From DASUFH01 sp036274645 (GTDB taxonomy: Bacteria; Acidobacteriota; Terriglobia; 20CM-2-55-15): a DNA stretch of 8,013 nt. The position numbers and the translations under genes were made by a program. Each line of letters begins with the position of its first letter. Position 1 is the stretch's first letter. The stretch spans positions 1-8,013 of the forward strand of contig DASUFH010000279.1 in the NCBI GenBank assembly GCA_036274645.1, in the 5' to 3' direction. Below the pieces are notes generated by a model. That model had not been told where the DNA came from and ran no database searches. It saw only the letters and a list, made by a program, of their open reading frames with translations. Positions 1 through 6,344 of this stretch are shown here, in pieces.

Positions 1-1599
1 GATCGGGAGCGTGCCGCCGAACCGGACACCGCCGTAGATCTTCAGCCGCGTACGCCTGGCCAGTGTGAGATGCAGCAGCGTCAGGAAGTTCTTGTCCCAC
101 CGCACCGTGATGCCGTACTCGGACACACCGCCGAAGCCTTCGAGGACACGCTGTTCGAGGTTCCTGTAGATCTCGGACCAGCTGGCGATCGGCTGCGGAG
201 TGCGCGACTCGCTTCCCGTGAGCTTCTCCGGCAGCGGCTCGATCTTCAGCGCATCGATCGCGACGACGCCGAATCCTTCGTTGAGCAGGTAGTGCGCCAG
301 CGTGTACCCGGCGGGGCCGAGTCCGACCACGAGCACGTTTTTGCCGTTGTAGGGCAAGGCGTACGGACGCCCGATGTTCAGCGGATTCCAGCGCGTGAGC
401 AGGCCGTAGATTTCGACTCCCCACGGAAGATTCAGCGTGTCGGTGAGGACGGCGGTTTCAATCTGCGGGATGTTGACCGGGTCCTGTTTCTGATAGATGC
501 ACGATTTCATGCAATCGTTGCAGATGCGGTGGCCGGTGCCCGGGCACATCGGGTTGCTGATCATGACGAGCGCCAGCGCGCCGATGGCGTCGCCGTTCTT
601 GCGCAGCAGGTGCATCTCGGAGATCTTTTCGTCGAGCGGACACCCCTTCAGCGCAATATCGAGCGGATTGACGACGGGAGCGCCGGCGGCGTCGCGCAGG
701 CCTTTCGAGCAGGAGTCTTTGTCGCGCTCATGGCAAAGGATGCAGTAATGGACTTCGGCGAGCGCTTCTCGCGGACCCATGCGGGAGTCGGTCAGGCCAA
801 AACCGTCCCGCCGCCGCAGACGCGCAGCGGGACCGAACATGCCCTCGGGAAGTTCCGGCGATGGGCGTTCCACCTGAACCAGGTTGAAGTGCTCGATCGG
901 TTCAGCGAAGCGGAAGCTGACCCAGTCGCGGTAAGCCGGATCCCGCAGGCGCGCGGCGCACCATTGTTTGAGCGCGTCGTTCCACAGTTCGAGATCGGCG
1001 CTGGAGGCGGCGCCGAGCCGCTCCATGAATGGCCTGATGGCGGCGCGGTCCTCGGGCGTTCCTTTGGGACCCAGCGCGCGAATGGCATCGAGCAGACGGA
1101 CGCCGGCGATGGCCGTGGCCAGTTCCGGATCGTGGGTTTCGCGCCCGGTCGCATCCGCCGCCCGGCGCAGTCCGGCAACGCGTTCGTTCACCGCGGCATG
1201 GTCGATGGACTGCGGGATCTTTCCGAGATCCGGCAGCACGCGCCGGCGCACAAAGTCGACCTTGAACCGGAATACCGGATCCTGCTCGGCGGTCGCCAGC
1301 GCCAGCCGCTCCACATCGTCTTCGATCCGGAACAGGCGCGCGATGAACGCGCTGACCTCCGCCGCCATCGCGATGAGCAGCGACGAAACCTCGACCGCCG
1401 TTCGCGGCCGCGCCGGATCCCCGCGATAGGCGTTCCAGGATGCCGACAACTCGGGATTCCTGAGCGCCACGTCGCGATCGAAGAGGCTGGAAAGTTCCTT
1501 GAGCCGCTCCGGGGAAAAAAAGTCTGGATAGGTGAAACCGTCAATGCCCAGGCGGAGTTCGCCGGGTGTCGGGGCAGGACCTTGTTGCATCGTCTCCAT
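1..1599 (-). CDS. Large GltD-like FAD/Fe-S oxidoreductase (3' end beyond window)
   Basis: The minus strand stays open for 533 codons from the ATG at 1599 to base 1, with coding-like third positions. Residues 1 to about 280 are mostly helical and match no domain I can name. Residues 286-367 carry a Cys array like the N-terminal Fe-S domain of the glutamate synthase small subunit and dihydropyrimidine dehydrogenase: C286-ILC289, C297, GCPLDEK with C320, then C352, C360, C363 and C367, followed by PVNIPQIE. A dinucleotide-binding fold starts near residue 421, with GLGPAG at 426-431. In this superfamily the Fe-S domain passes electrons between a partner and a flavin domain that uses NAD(P)H; that role here is inferred. 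An in-frame TGA lies four codons before the ATG at 1599, so translation begins there or at the ATG at 1590. The latter has GGAG only 3 bases upstream. The C-terminal half and substrate are not visible. Confidence 0.88.
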   Translation of the reverse strand, partial: METMQQGPAPTPGELRLGIDGFTYPDFFSPERLKELSSLFDRDVALRNPELSASWNAYRGDPARPRTAVEVSSLLIAMAAEVSAFIARLFRIEDDVERLALATAEQDPVFRFKVDFVRRRVLPDLGKIPQSIDHAAVNERVAGLRRAADATGRETHDPELATAIAGVRLLDAIRALGPKGTPEDRAAIRPFMERLGAASSADLELWNDALKQWCAARLRDPAYRDWVSFRFAEPIEHFNLVQVERPSPELPEGMFGPAARLRRRDGFGLTDSRMGPREALAEVHYCILCHERDKDSCSKGLRDAAGAPVVNPLDIALKGCPLDEKISEMHLLRKNGDAIGALALVMISNPMCPGTGHRICNDCMKSCIYQKQDPVNIPQIETAVLTDTLNLPWGVEIYGLLTRWNPLNIGRPYALPYNGKNVLVVGLGPAGYTLAHYLLNEGFGVVAIDALKIEPLPEKLTGSESRTPQPIASWSEIYRNLEQRVLEGFGGVSEYGITVRWDKNFLTLLHLTLARRTRLKIYGGVRFGGTLPI

Positions 1600-1641
1600 T
1601 CTGCGCGTCGGTCATGTTGATAACGCTCCGGGAAGTTAAAA

Positions 1642-1650
1642 AGTGTAGCA
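1642..1650 (-). promoter_or_regulatory. Possible extended -10 promoter for the large oxidoreductase
   Basis: Read on the minus strand, this is TGCTACACT: a TG dinucleotide, one base, then a -10-like TACACT. It sits about 43 bases before the ATG at 1599, so a transcript would carry a short leader. I see no good -35 hexamer at the expected distance, which is tolerated in extended -10 promoters. The assignment rests on motif resemblance only. Confidence 0.3.
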
Positions 1651-1677
1651 CGCGGATTGCATCTGGCGTTCCCATCT

Positions 1678-1711
1678 GCTTGCAGGGGCGGTCTATGACC
1701 GCCTAACGTTT
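1678..1711 (-). repeat. REP-like unit A (reverse orientation)
   Basis: This unit contains GGCGGTC-TAT-GACCGCC at 1687-1703, a perfect 7-bp stem with a 3-base loop, followed by TAACGTTT. Its orientation is opposite to units B and C. Confidence 0.7.
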
Positions 1712-1746
1712 CAGGGTGAACATCTGTTAAGTCAGGGATTTCCATT

Positions 1747-1775
1747 CCGAAACGTCGGGCGGTCATAGACCGCCC
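1747..1775 (+). repeat. REP-like unit B
   Basis: CCGAAACGTC is followed by GGGCGGTC-ATA-GACCGCCC, a perfect 8-bp stem with a 3-base loop at 1757-1775. It is nearly identical to unit C, which starts 35 bases later. Confidence 0.75.
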
Positions 1776-1781
1776 CCGGGT

Positions 1782-1818
1782 CCGAAACGTCGGGCGGTCA
1801 GAGACCGCCCCTACAAGC
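1782..1818 (+). repeat. REP-like unit C with CCTACAAGC tail
   Basis: The first 29 bases match unit B except for one loop base (AGA instead of ATA), and the stem at 1792-1810 is intact. It ends in a CCTACAAGC tail that recurs at the end of the unit at 6212-6248. Confidence 0.75.
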
Positions 1819-1861
1819 CGGACAACAGCCAGCGCACATCGGACACCCGGGGAAAGGGAAT

Positions 1862-2692
1862 TCATCCACCGGAAGCCGGACGGGCGTACATCTCGCCGGC
1901 TTCGATGCGCGTTTGCAGCCGGTTTTCCGCCGGCGGAAGCGGGCAGGTGGCAAATGGACTGAACGCGCACGGAGGGTTTTCCGCGCGGTTGAAGTCGAGC
2001 GTGACCAGTCCTTCTTCGGCCCGAGACGTATAGAGAAAACGCCCGGCCGGATACGTTTCGCCGTCACTCGTCAGGTCGCGAAAGATGAACCAGAGCGCGG
2101 CGCCTTCCGATACGGCCAGCATTCGGAACTCCCTCTCGTGCAGCGTAAAGCGAACGTGTCCCGGCGCGGTCATCGTCTCTATGTCACCAAGCACGTTGGG
2201 AATATTCAGCTCCCGCGGTGTGTCGAATGGCTCGAACGTCCCTTCGACACGATACGTTTCCTTTACGGGATACCACTTCACGCCGGCGAACTCTCTGCGA
2301 AGGAAATGGTTCTTGTCGCGGACACGGATGGCGGGGCGTTTTCCGCTCTGGTGAATCCAGAGCTGCACATCGCCCAGGACGAGACGATCGGGAGGACCCG
2401 CGCCGTCGGATCGGATGGGGCCACCGGCAAAGGGCCTACCGTCCAGTAGCGACACCGTGGTCCCGGGACGAAGCTCGACGCTCACGGCGCCGTCCTTTGC
2501 GAGTACGAACGTGCCCAGATGGGCGGGCGCGCCTGCCGGCAAGACCACGTCGTTTTCCGCGGCCGATCCCACGGTCGTCTCCACCTCCGTGAGGAAATGC
2601 AGTCCCGCGATCGTCAGCCAGCCGACATCCGAAGTCAGCCTGGCCAGGCGGGCCTGGCGGAATGCTTCGATCTCTGCGTGATATGAATCCAA
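1862..2692 (-). CDS. DUF1684 family protein
   Basis: This complete 276-residue protein matches DUF1684 along its length. Family signatures include an N-terminal GWLTIAGLHFL at 24-34, REFAGVKWYP at 133-142, IPNVLGD at 164-170, FIFRDLTS at 202-209, TYPAGRFLY at 213-221 and the strongly conserved NPPCAFSPFATCPLPP at 239-254, which holds C242 and C250. It then ends in ENRLQTRIEAGE. There is no signal peptide or membrane segment, so it is probably cytoplasmic. The biochemical role of the family is not established to my knowledge. The start is TTG: the TAA five codons upstream in frame closes the frame, no ATG lies nearby, and an AAAAGGA ribosome site sits 7 bases before the TTG. A possible small ORF ends 12 bases upstream on the same strand. 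It is transcribed divergently from nirBD. Confidence 0.92.
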   Translation of the reverse strand: MDSYHAEIEAFRQARLARLTSDVGWLTIAGLHFLTEVETTVGSAAENDVVLPAGAPAHLGTFVLAKDGAVSVELRPGTTVSLLDGRPFAGGPIRSDGAGPPDRLVLGDVQLWIHQSGKRPAIRVRDKNHFLRREFAGVKWYPVKETYRVEGTFEPFDTPRELNIPNVLGDIETMTAPGHVRFTLHEREFRMLAVSEGAALWFIFRDLTSDGETYPAGRFLYTSRAEEGLVTLDFNRAENPPCAFSPFATCPLPPAENRLQTRIEAGEMYARPASGG

Positions 2693-2699
2693 AACGAAA

Positions 2700-2706
2700 T
2701 CCTTTT
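2700..2706 (-). promoter_or_regulatory. Ribosome binding site fixing a TTG start
   Basis: On the minus strand, AAAAGGA lies 7 bases before the TTG at 2692. It overlaps the TAA stop (2705-2707) of the small upstream ORF, the usual arrangement when translation of two genes is coupled. This site is the main reason for accepting the TTG. Confidence 0.7.
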
Positions 2707-2950
2707 ATGCGGATGCCGCGCTTGTTTTGCCGCCGGTAGGGCCGGGGATCGGATTGTACAGGATCCATCCGGCGGAGCCGCCGGGATCGACAGATATGTA
2801 TTGATCCGGGAAAAAATCAACATTGTTGTTGGGTCTCGATCCGGTCGGGGAGTCCTGTTGAAGACGAATCGGGACGTGAGCCGCGTCTCTACGGACATTC
2901 GCCGCATTCACAGGGTTGTCGGGGTTCATTCCATGCCGCCCGCAGGTCAC
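2705..2950 (-). CDS. Possible small hypothetical protein upstream of the DUF1684 gene
   Basis: This is an 81-codon frame, with GTG at 2950 or an internal ATG at 2929. The product is rich in Asn, Pro and Gly, with stretches such as NNNVDFFPDQYISVDPGG and GWILYNPIPGPTGG. I recognise no family. There is no signal peptide and no obvious membrane segment, and the single Cys lies before the internal Met. In favour of coding: the C-terminal half has good third-position G/C, and its stop overlaps the ribosome site of the next gene. Against: the start sites are weak (AAGG only 3 bases before the GTG, none proper for the ATG), the N-terminal half has mixed codon use, and other frames are also open here. 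It could be a remnant of a larger gene or simply leader sequence. Confidence 0.3.
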   Translation of the reverse strand: MTCGRHGMNPDNPVNAANVRRDAAHVPIRLQQDSPTGSRPNNNVDFFPDQYISVDPGGSAGWILYNPIPGPTGGKTSAASA

Positions 2951-3162
2951 AGGCCTTCATAAACGTAGGAGTTCTGACGGCTTTCATTCAGGTTGGTAGG
3001 AATTCAATTTGGCGAGTCGTCCCACTAACTGAAGTCGTTTCAACATTTAACGCGCCCGCGCCGGTCTGGCAGGCCGGATGCATTTGACCGCCGCGTCGGA
3101 ATCTGCGGACTTTCAGGGACGTGGTTTATGGATTGGGTCGGGGTTGAAAACGGAGAGGGACA
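2951..3162. promoter_or_regulatory. Divergent intergenic region between the DUF1684 unit and nirBD
   Basis: Both transcription units must be driven from this stretch, or from 2693-3162 if the small ORF is not real. It is more AT-rich around 2955-3050 than the genes. I find no FNR-type palindrome (TTGAT-N4-ATCAA) and no convincing sigma-70 promoter pair. Just before nirB, GGAGAGGGA at 3152-3160 is a strong ribosome site: its GGAG is 7 bases from the GTG at 3163. Confidence 0.45.
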
Positions 3163-5670
3163 GTGAACCGAGAGAAGCGCAAGCTCGTGGTCATTGGCAA
3201 CGGGATGGCGGGCGCCCGGGTGGTGGAGGAGATTCTCAAGCGGGCGCCGGATCAGTTTCAAATAACGATGTTCGGGGCGGAACCGTATGGAAACTACAAC
3301 CGGATTCTGCTGAGCAATGTTCTCAACGGCAGCCAGGCCGCCACGGATATTTTCATGAACCCGTTGTCCTGGTACGAGGAAAACGGCGTCCGTCTGCACG
3401 CGGGCGTGAAGGCCATGAAGATCGATCGCGAGCGGCGTGTCGTGGTGGGCGCGCCGCTGCGCCGGGACACGTTGGCCTATAGCGCGGATGCGGCCACGGC
3501 TGAAAACGCGGCGACGGTTGAGGAGCCGTATGACTGCGTGATCATCGCGACAGGATCGCGTCCATTTGTTCCTCCCATGGAAGGGTTCAACGGAACGGGC
3601 GCGTTCCTCTTCCGGACCATCGACGACTGCGCGCGAATCGCCGACTATGCGCGCGACAGCCGGCGCGCTGTGGTGATCGGGGGCGGACTGCTGGGTCTTG
3701 AAGCGGCGCGTGGACTGCTCACGCACGGCGTGGAAGTGACCGTGCTTGAGGCGGGCCCGCAATTGATGGGCGCGCAACTGGACCCCGAAGCCGGCGACCT
3801 GCTGCGCAAGACCATCGAAGCGATGGGCATCAAAGTGATGTGCGGCGTCATTGCCACGCGGATTGACCGTGTGGAGGGTTGCATCACCAATCTGGAGTTC
3901 AAGGATGGCTCGATGCTTCAGACCGATATGGTCGTCGTGAGCGCGGGCATCCGGCCGATCACCGAAATCGCCACAGCGTCCGCCCTGAAGGTGAACCGTG
4001 GCATCGTGTGCGATGACCAGATGCGCACGAGTGATCCCGATGTCTTCGCGCTGGGAGAGTGCGTCGAGCATCGGGGCCAGCTGTATGGACTCGTCGACCC
4101 GATCTGGGAACAGGCCGGCGTTCTGGCGGACGTAATCACCGGGGTCAATCCGAACACCGCGTACCATGGCTCCAGGCTGGGCACCAAACTCAAGGTCATG
4201 GGTGTCGAAGTCGCGTCGATGGGAGAGACCAAGGCGCGGGATGCCGACGATGAAGTCATGGTCTACCGCGAACCGTCGCGCGGCATTTACAAGAAACTTA
4301 TTGTGCGCGGCAGCCAGATCGCCGGGGCGATTCTTCTGGGCGATACCGAATCGGCCGGCACGCTCATGCAGATGTTCTTCAATGGCGTCCGCGTGCCGGA
4401 GCGCCGCGCCGATCTGCTGTTCGGTTCTCCCAAAGGCGTCAATCTGCTCCGGGCTTCCGACCTTCCCGACAACGCGCAGATCTGCAACTGCAACGGCGTC
4501 AGCAAACAGACGATCGTCGAGGCCATCGAATCGCGGGGTTGCCAGAGTGTTTCGAAGGTCGGCGCCGCGACCAAGGCGGGCCTGGGATGCGGTTCCTGCA
4601 AGAGTCTTGTCGCGCAGTTGATCGAAGCCTATGTAGGCGAAGTCGGATACGACCCGAGCGAGCATTATTACGTGCCCGGTGTGCCGCTCGAAAAATCGCA
4701 ACTGGTCCGGGAGATTCAGTCGCGCGGGATCACATCCGTCAGCGAAGTATTCGCGCAACTCGCCGACGGCAAAGAATGCCCGGCAAGCAAGGTCGGTCTC
4801 GCGTCGCTGCTGAAGACGTTATGGCCTGGCGAATACGAAGACGAACGTGACGCGCGATTCATCAATGATCGCGTCCACGCGAACATTCAGAAGGATGGAA
4901 CGTTTTCCGTTGTTCCGCGCATCTATGGCGGCGTGACCAGCGCGGACGAACTCATGCGCATCGCCAAAGTCGCGGTCAAGTACCGTGTGCCGATGGTCAA
5001 ACTGACCGGGGGCCAGCGCATTGACCTGCTGGGCATCCGGAAAGAGGATCTTCCGGCCGTGTGGCAGGAACTGGGCATGCCGAGCGGACACGCGTACACC
5101 AAGGCGTTCCGCACCTGCAAGAGTTGCGTCGGCACGGACTTCTGCCGCTATGGCGTCGGCGACTCCATTGCGCTGGCCCAGAAGATTGAACGCCGGTTCC
5201 AGGGCGTCGAATCTCCGCACAAGATGAAACTGGCTACCGCGGGATGTCCGCGGAACTGCTCCGAGGCCTATGTCAAGGACCTGGGCGCCGTGGCCATCGA
5301 AGGCGGGAAATGGGAGATCTACGTTGGCGGCGCCGCCGGGGGCAGCGTGCGCAAAGGGGATCTGCTGTGCACGGTGGACACGCACGACGACGTTCTCCTC
5401 TACATGGGCCGCTTCATGCAGTACTACCGCGAACACGGCAAATACCTCGAACGCACGTATGGATTCGTGGAACGCATCGGAATCGAGACGCTTCGACAGA
5501 TTCTCGTGGAAGACAGTCTTGGAATCTGCGCGCGTCTCGACGCCGACATTCAGAAGGCCGTCGACGCGTACAGGGATCCGTGGGCAGAAGCGGAGCTGCC
5601 GGCCTATCCCGCGCAGTTCAGCGGGCCGGAGCTGGCTCACACATTGGAGGTCGCAGAGAACAATGGCTGA
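3163..5670 (+). CDS. nirB: NAD(P)H-dependent nitrite reductase, large subunit NirB
   Basis: NirB reduces nitrite to ammonium with six electrons from NAD(P)H, in the cytoplasm and together with NirD. At 835 residues it is full length (E. coli NirB is about 847). Domains in order: FAD-binding fold with GNGMAG at 12-17; NAD(P)-binding fold with GGGLLGLE at 173-180; second FAD motif FALGEC at 295-300; a BFD-type [2Fe-2S] domain with C441-N-C443 and C476-GS-C479; the ferredoxin-like sulfite/nitrite reductase repeat near 580-640; and the siroheme/[4Fe-4S] site with CVGTDFC (C655, C661) and GCPRNC (C695, C699). GTG is the start, with GGAG 7 bases upstream. Two oddities: a stretch rich in Ala and Glu near residues 101-121 that looks inserted in the FAD domain, and a position where many NirBs have CxxC but this one has C539-PA-S542. 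nirD follows with overlap. Confidence 0.97.
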   Translation: MNREKRKLVVIGNGMAGARVVEEILKRAPDQFQITMFGAEPYGNYNRILLSNVLNGSQAATDIFMNPLSWYEENGVRLHAGVKAMKIDRERRVVVGAPLRRDTLAYSADAATAENAATVEEPYDCVIIATGSRPFVPPMEGFNGTGAFLFRTIDDCARIADYARDSRRAVVIGGGLLGLEAARGLLTHGVEVTVLEAGPQLMGAQLDPEAGDLLRKTIEAMGIKVMCGVIATRIDRVEGCITNLEFKDGSMLQTDMVVVSAGIRPITEIATASALKVNRGIVCDDQMRTSDPDVFALGECVEHRGQLYGLVDPIWEQAGVLADVITGVNPNTAYHGSRLGTKLKVMGVEVASMGETKARDADDEVMVYREPSRGIYKKLIVRGSQIAGAILLGDTESAGTLMQMFFNGVRVPERRADLLFGSPKGVNLLRASDLPDNAQICNCNGVSKQTIVEAIESRGCQSVSKVGAATKAGLGCGSCKSLVAQLIEAYVGEVGYDPSEHYYVPGVPLEKSQLVREIQSRGITSVSEVFAQLADGKECPASKVGLASLLKTLWPGEYEDERDARFINDRVHANIQKDGTFSVVPRIYGGVTSADELMRIAKVAVKYRVPMVKLTGGQRIDLLGIRKEDLPAVWQELGMPSGHAYTKAFRTCKSCVGTDFCRYGVGDSIALAQKIERRFQGVESPHKMKLATAGCPRNCSEAYVKDLGAVAIEGGKWEIYVGGAAGGSVRKGDLLCTVDTHDDVLLYMGRFMQYYREHGKYLERTYGFVERIGIETLRQILVEDSLGICARLDADIQKAVDAYRDPWAEAELPAYPAQFSGPELAHTLEVAENNG

Positions 5671-6001
5671 CACCACCACTTCCAACTCGATCAAACTCGG
5701 ACGGGTTGCGGCGATTCCCTGGGGACAGGGCCTGTGTTATGTCGTCGAGGGGAGAGAGATCGCCGTCTTTCGCCAGCGTGACGGAAAACTCTTTGCGGTG
5801 GAGAACCGGTGTCCTCACCGCCAGGGACCGCTCTCGGAAGGACTCGTCGGGGGCGGCAAGGTCATCTGCCCGCTTCATTCACACCAGTTCGATCTGACGA
5901 CCGGTCAGGGCCACGAGGAATCCGAATGTGTGCGGACCTTCAGGGTGGCGGAGACGGACGGCAATCTCATGTTGAGCGTCGAGGTGGAAGGACTCCGGTG
6001 A
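5663..6001 (+). CDS. nirD: Nitrite reductase small subunit NirD, Rieske type
   Basis: This 112-residue Rieske-fold protein is the partner of NirB. It has a complete [2Fe-2S] ligand set: CPH at 50-52 and CPLH at 69-72, giving C50, H52, C69 and H72 in a C-x-H...C-x2-H arrangement, followed by FDLTTGQ. E. coli NirD keeps the fold but lacks these ligands; this one should bind a cluster and could carry electrons. Its ATG lies inside the end of nirB (8-base overlap, different frame), so the two are cotranscribed and probably translationally coupled. GGAGG at 5646-5650 lies 12 bases before the ATG, rather far, with GAGA nearer. A stand-alone Rieske ferredoxin is the alternative, but the position right after nirB makes NirD by far the better call. 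Confidence 0.94.
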   Translation: MADTTTSNSIKLGRVAAIPWGQGLCYVVEGREIAVFRQRDGKLFAVENRCPHRQGPLSEGLVGGGKVICPLHSHQFDLTTGQGHEESECVRTFRVAETDGNLMLSVEVEGLR

Positions 6002-6151
6002 GCGCCTGAAGGGAAAGACCCGGCGCGTTGAACCCCGCCCGACTTCGTGGGCTGATCTGCCTTGCCGAGGCGGTCTAGAAAAGAAACAAAACGCATGTAA
6101 AGGACTTAACGCGGATTGTTTCATCCTTGCGGGTGTTCCCCCCGGAAACAT

Positions 6152-6248
6152 GGCCAACTATGACCGCCCGACGTTTGGGGTGGAAGTCTCTGGATCTCAC
6201 AGCAATTCACTCTGAAACGCTGGGCGGTCATAGGCCGCCCCTACAAGC
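6152..6248. repeat. Second, decayed copy of the BIME/REP-like composite
   Basis: Two units face opposite ways, as in the block at 1678-1818. The left unit (6152-6176) keeps TATGACCGCCCGACGTTT, but its outer arm has decayed to GGCCAAC, so it no longer forms a full stem. The right unit (6212-6248) has GAAACG followed by GGGCGGTC-ATA-GGCCGCCC, an 8-bp stem with one G-T pair, and ends in CCTACAAGC. The distance between left and right units is similar to that between units A and B of the first block, and the left half of the spacer is weakly alike. This places both blocks in one dispersed family. Confidence 0.7.
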
Positions 6249-6284
6249 AGACCGAGCCCCTCCGCCGCTCCCTGTCTTTTTCGT

Positions 6285-6314
6285 TTGATTCGCTTGCGCT
6301 CGATTGAATATCCT
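6285..6314 (+). promoter_or_regulatory. Possible sigma-70-type promoter for the exported-protein gene
   Basis: TTGATT at 6285-6290 is followed after 18 bases by TATCCT at 6309-6314. Transcription would start about 25 bases before the ATG at 6345. Both hexamers are imperfect, so this rests on position and partial match. Confidence 0.22.
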
Positions 6315-6344
6315 CGGTCCCTTCGGGAAAGGAGTGGACGGACA

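Larger units (their letters stand above)
1678..1818. repeat. Composite palindromic repeat, BIME/REP-like, three units with inverted ends
   Basis: This 141-base block contains three GC-rich palindromes. The first unit points one way, and the second and third point the other. The two ends are inverted repeats of each other: GCTTGCAGGGGCGGTC on the left, and on the right the complement of GCTTGTAGGGGCGGTC (15 of 16 match). Each unit is a short stem-loop next to an ACGTTT/AAACGT-type flank. A decayed relative lies at 6152-6248. The arrangement resembles bacterial interspersed mosaic elements made of paired REP sequences. It fills the gap between two minus-strand genes. No clear target-site duplication and no transposase are visible. 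Confidence 0.75.
6002..6344. other. Intergenic region after nirD
   Basis: This gap of about 340 bases has no credible gene. The first hundred bases contain only weak GC hairpins (for example around GCCTTGCCGAGGC near 6059) and no run of T that would make a convincing intrinsic terminator for nirBD. Next comes an A-rich stretch near 6076-6105, then ACGCGGATTG at 6109-6118, which also occurs at 1650-1659. The palindromic repeat follows at 6152-6248, and a possible promoter precedes the next gene. Confidence 0.6.

Noticed and set aside
70..1620. 516-codon open frame on the plus strand
   Set aside because: It lies opposite the minus-strand oxidoreductase, whose frame has conserved Cys motifs and a Rossmann fold. 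The plus-strand product is Arg-rich with no motif; this is a GC-bias shadow.
1747..1818. Possible CRISPR array because two near-identical repeats recur at 35-base intervals
   Set aside because: Only two direct units exist, the spacing sequence is just 6 bases, the repeats are palindromic REP-like units, and no cas genes are present.
1188..1970. 260-codon minus-strand frame crossing the repeat block
   Set aside because: It runs through the DUF1684 end, the palindromic repeats and the oxidoreductase start in another frame, and its product is Arg/Ser-rich and featureless.
2892..2964. Short minus-strand frame of about 23 codons with several Cys, starting at an ATG near 2961
   Set aside because: It has no ribosome site and no support beyond an open frame of that length, so it is expected by chance.
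2951..3162. FNR or NarL control site upstream of nirB
   Set aside because: I looked for TTGAT-N4-ATCAA and paired NarL heptamers and found no convincing match.
3040..4758. 572-codon open frame on the minus strand opposite nirB
   Set aside because: nirB is unmistakable here. The antisense product is His/Arg/Asp-rich without domains, the usual mirror of a GC-rich gene.
4819..5694. 291-codon minus-strand frame opposite the 3' half of nirB and the nirD start
   Set aside because: It is a shadow of the siroheme domain region; its product has no recognisable motif.
6002..6080. Intrinsic terminator right after nirD
   Set aside because: The hairpins here are short and imperfect and none is followed by a T run.
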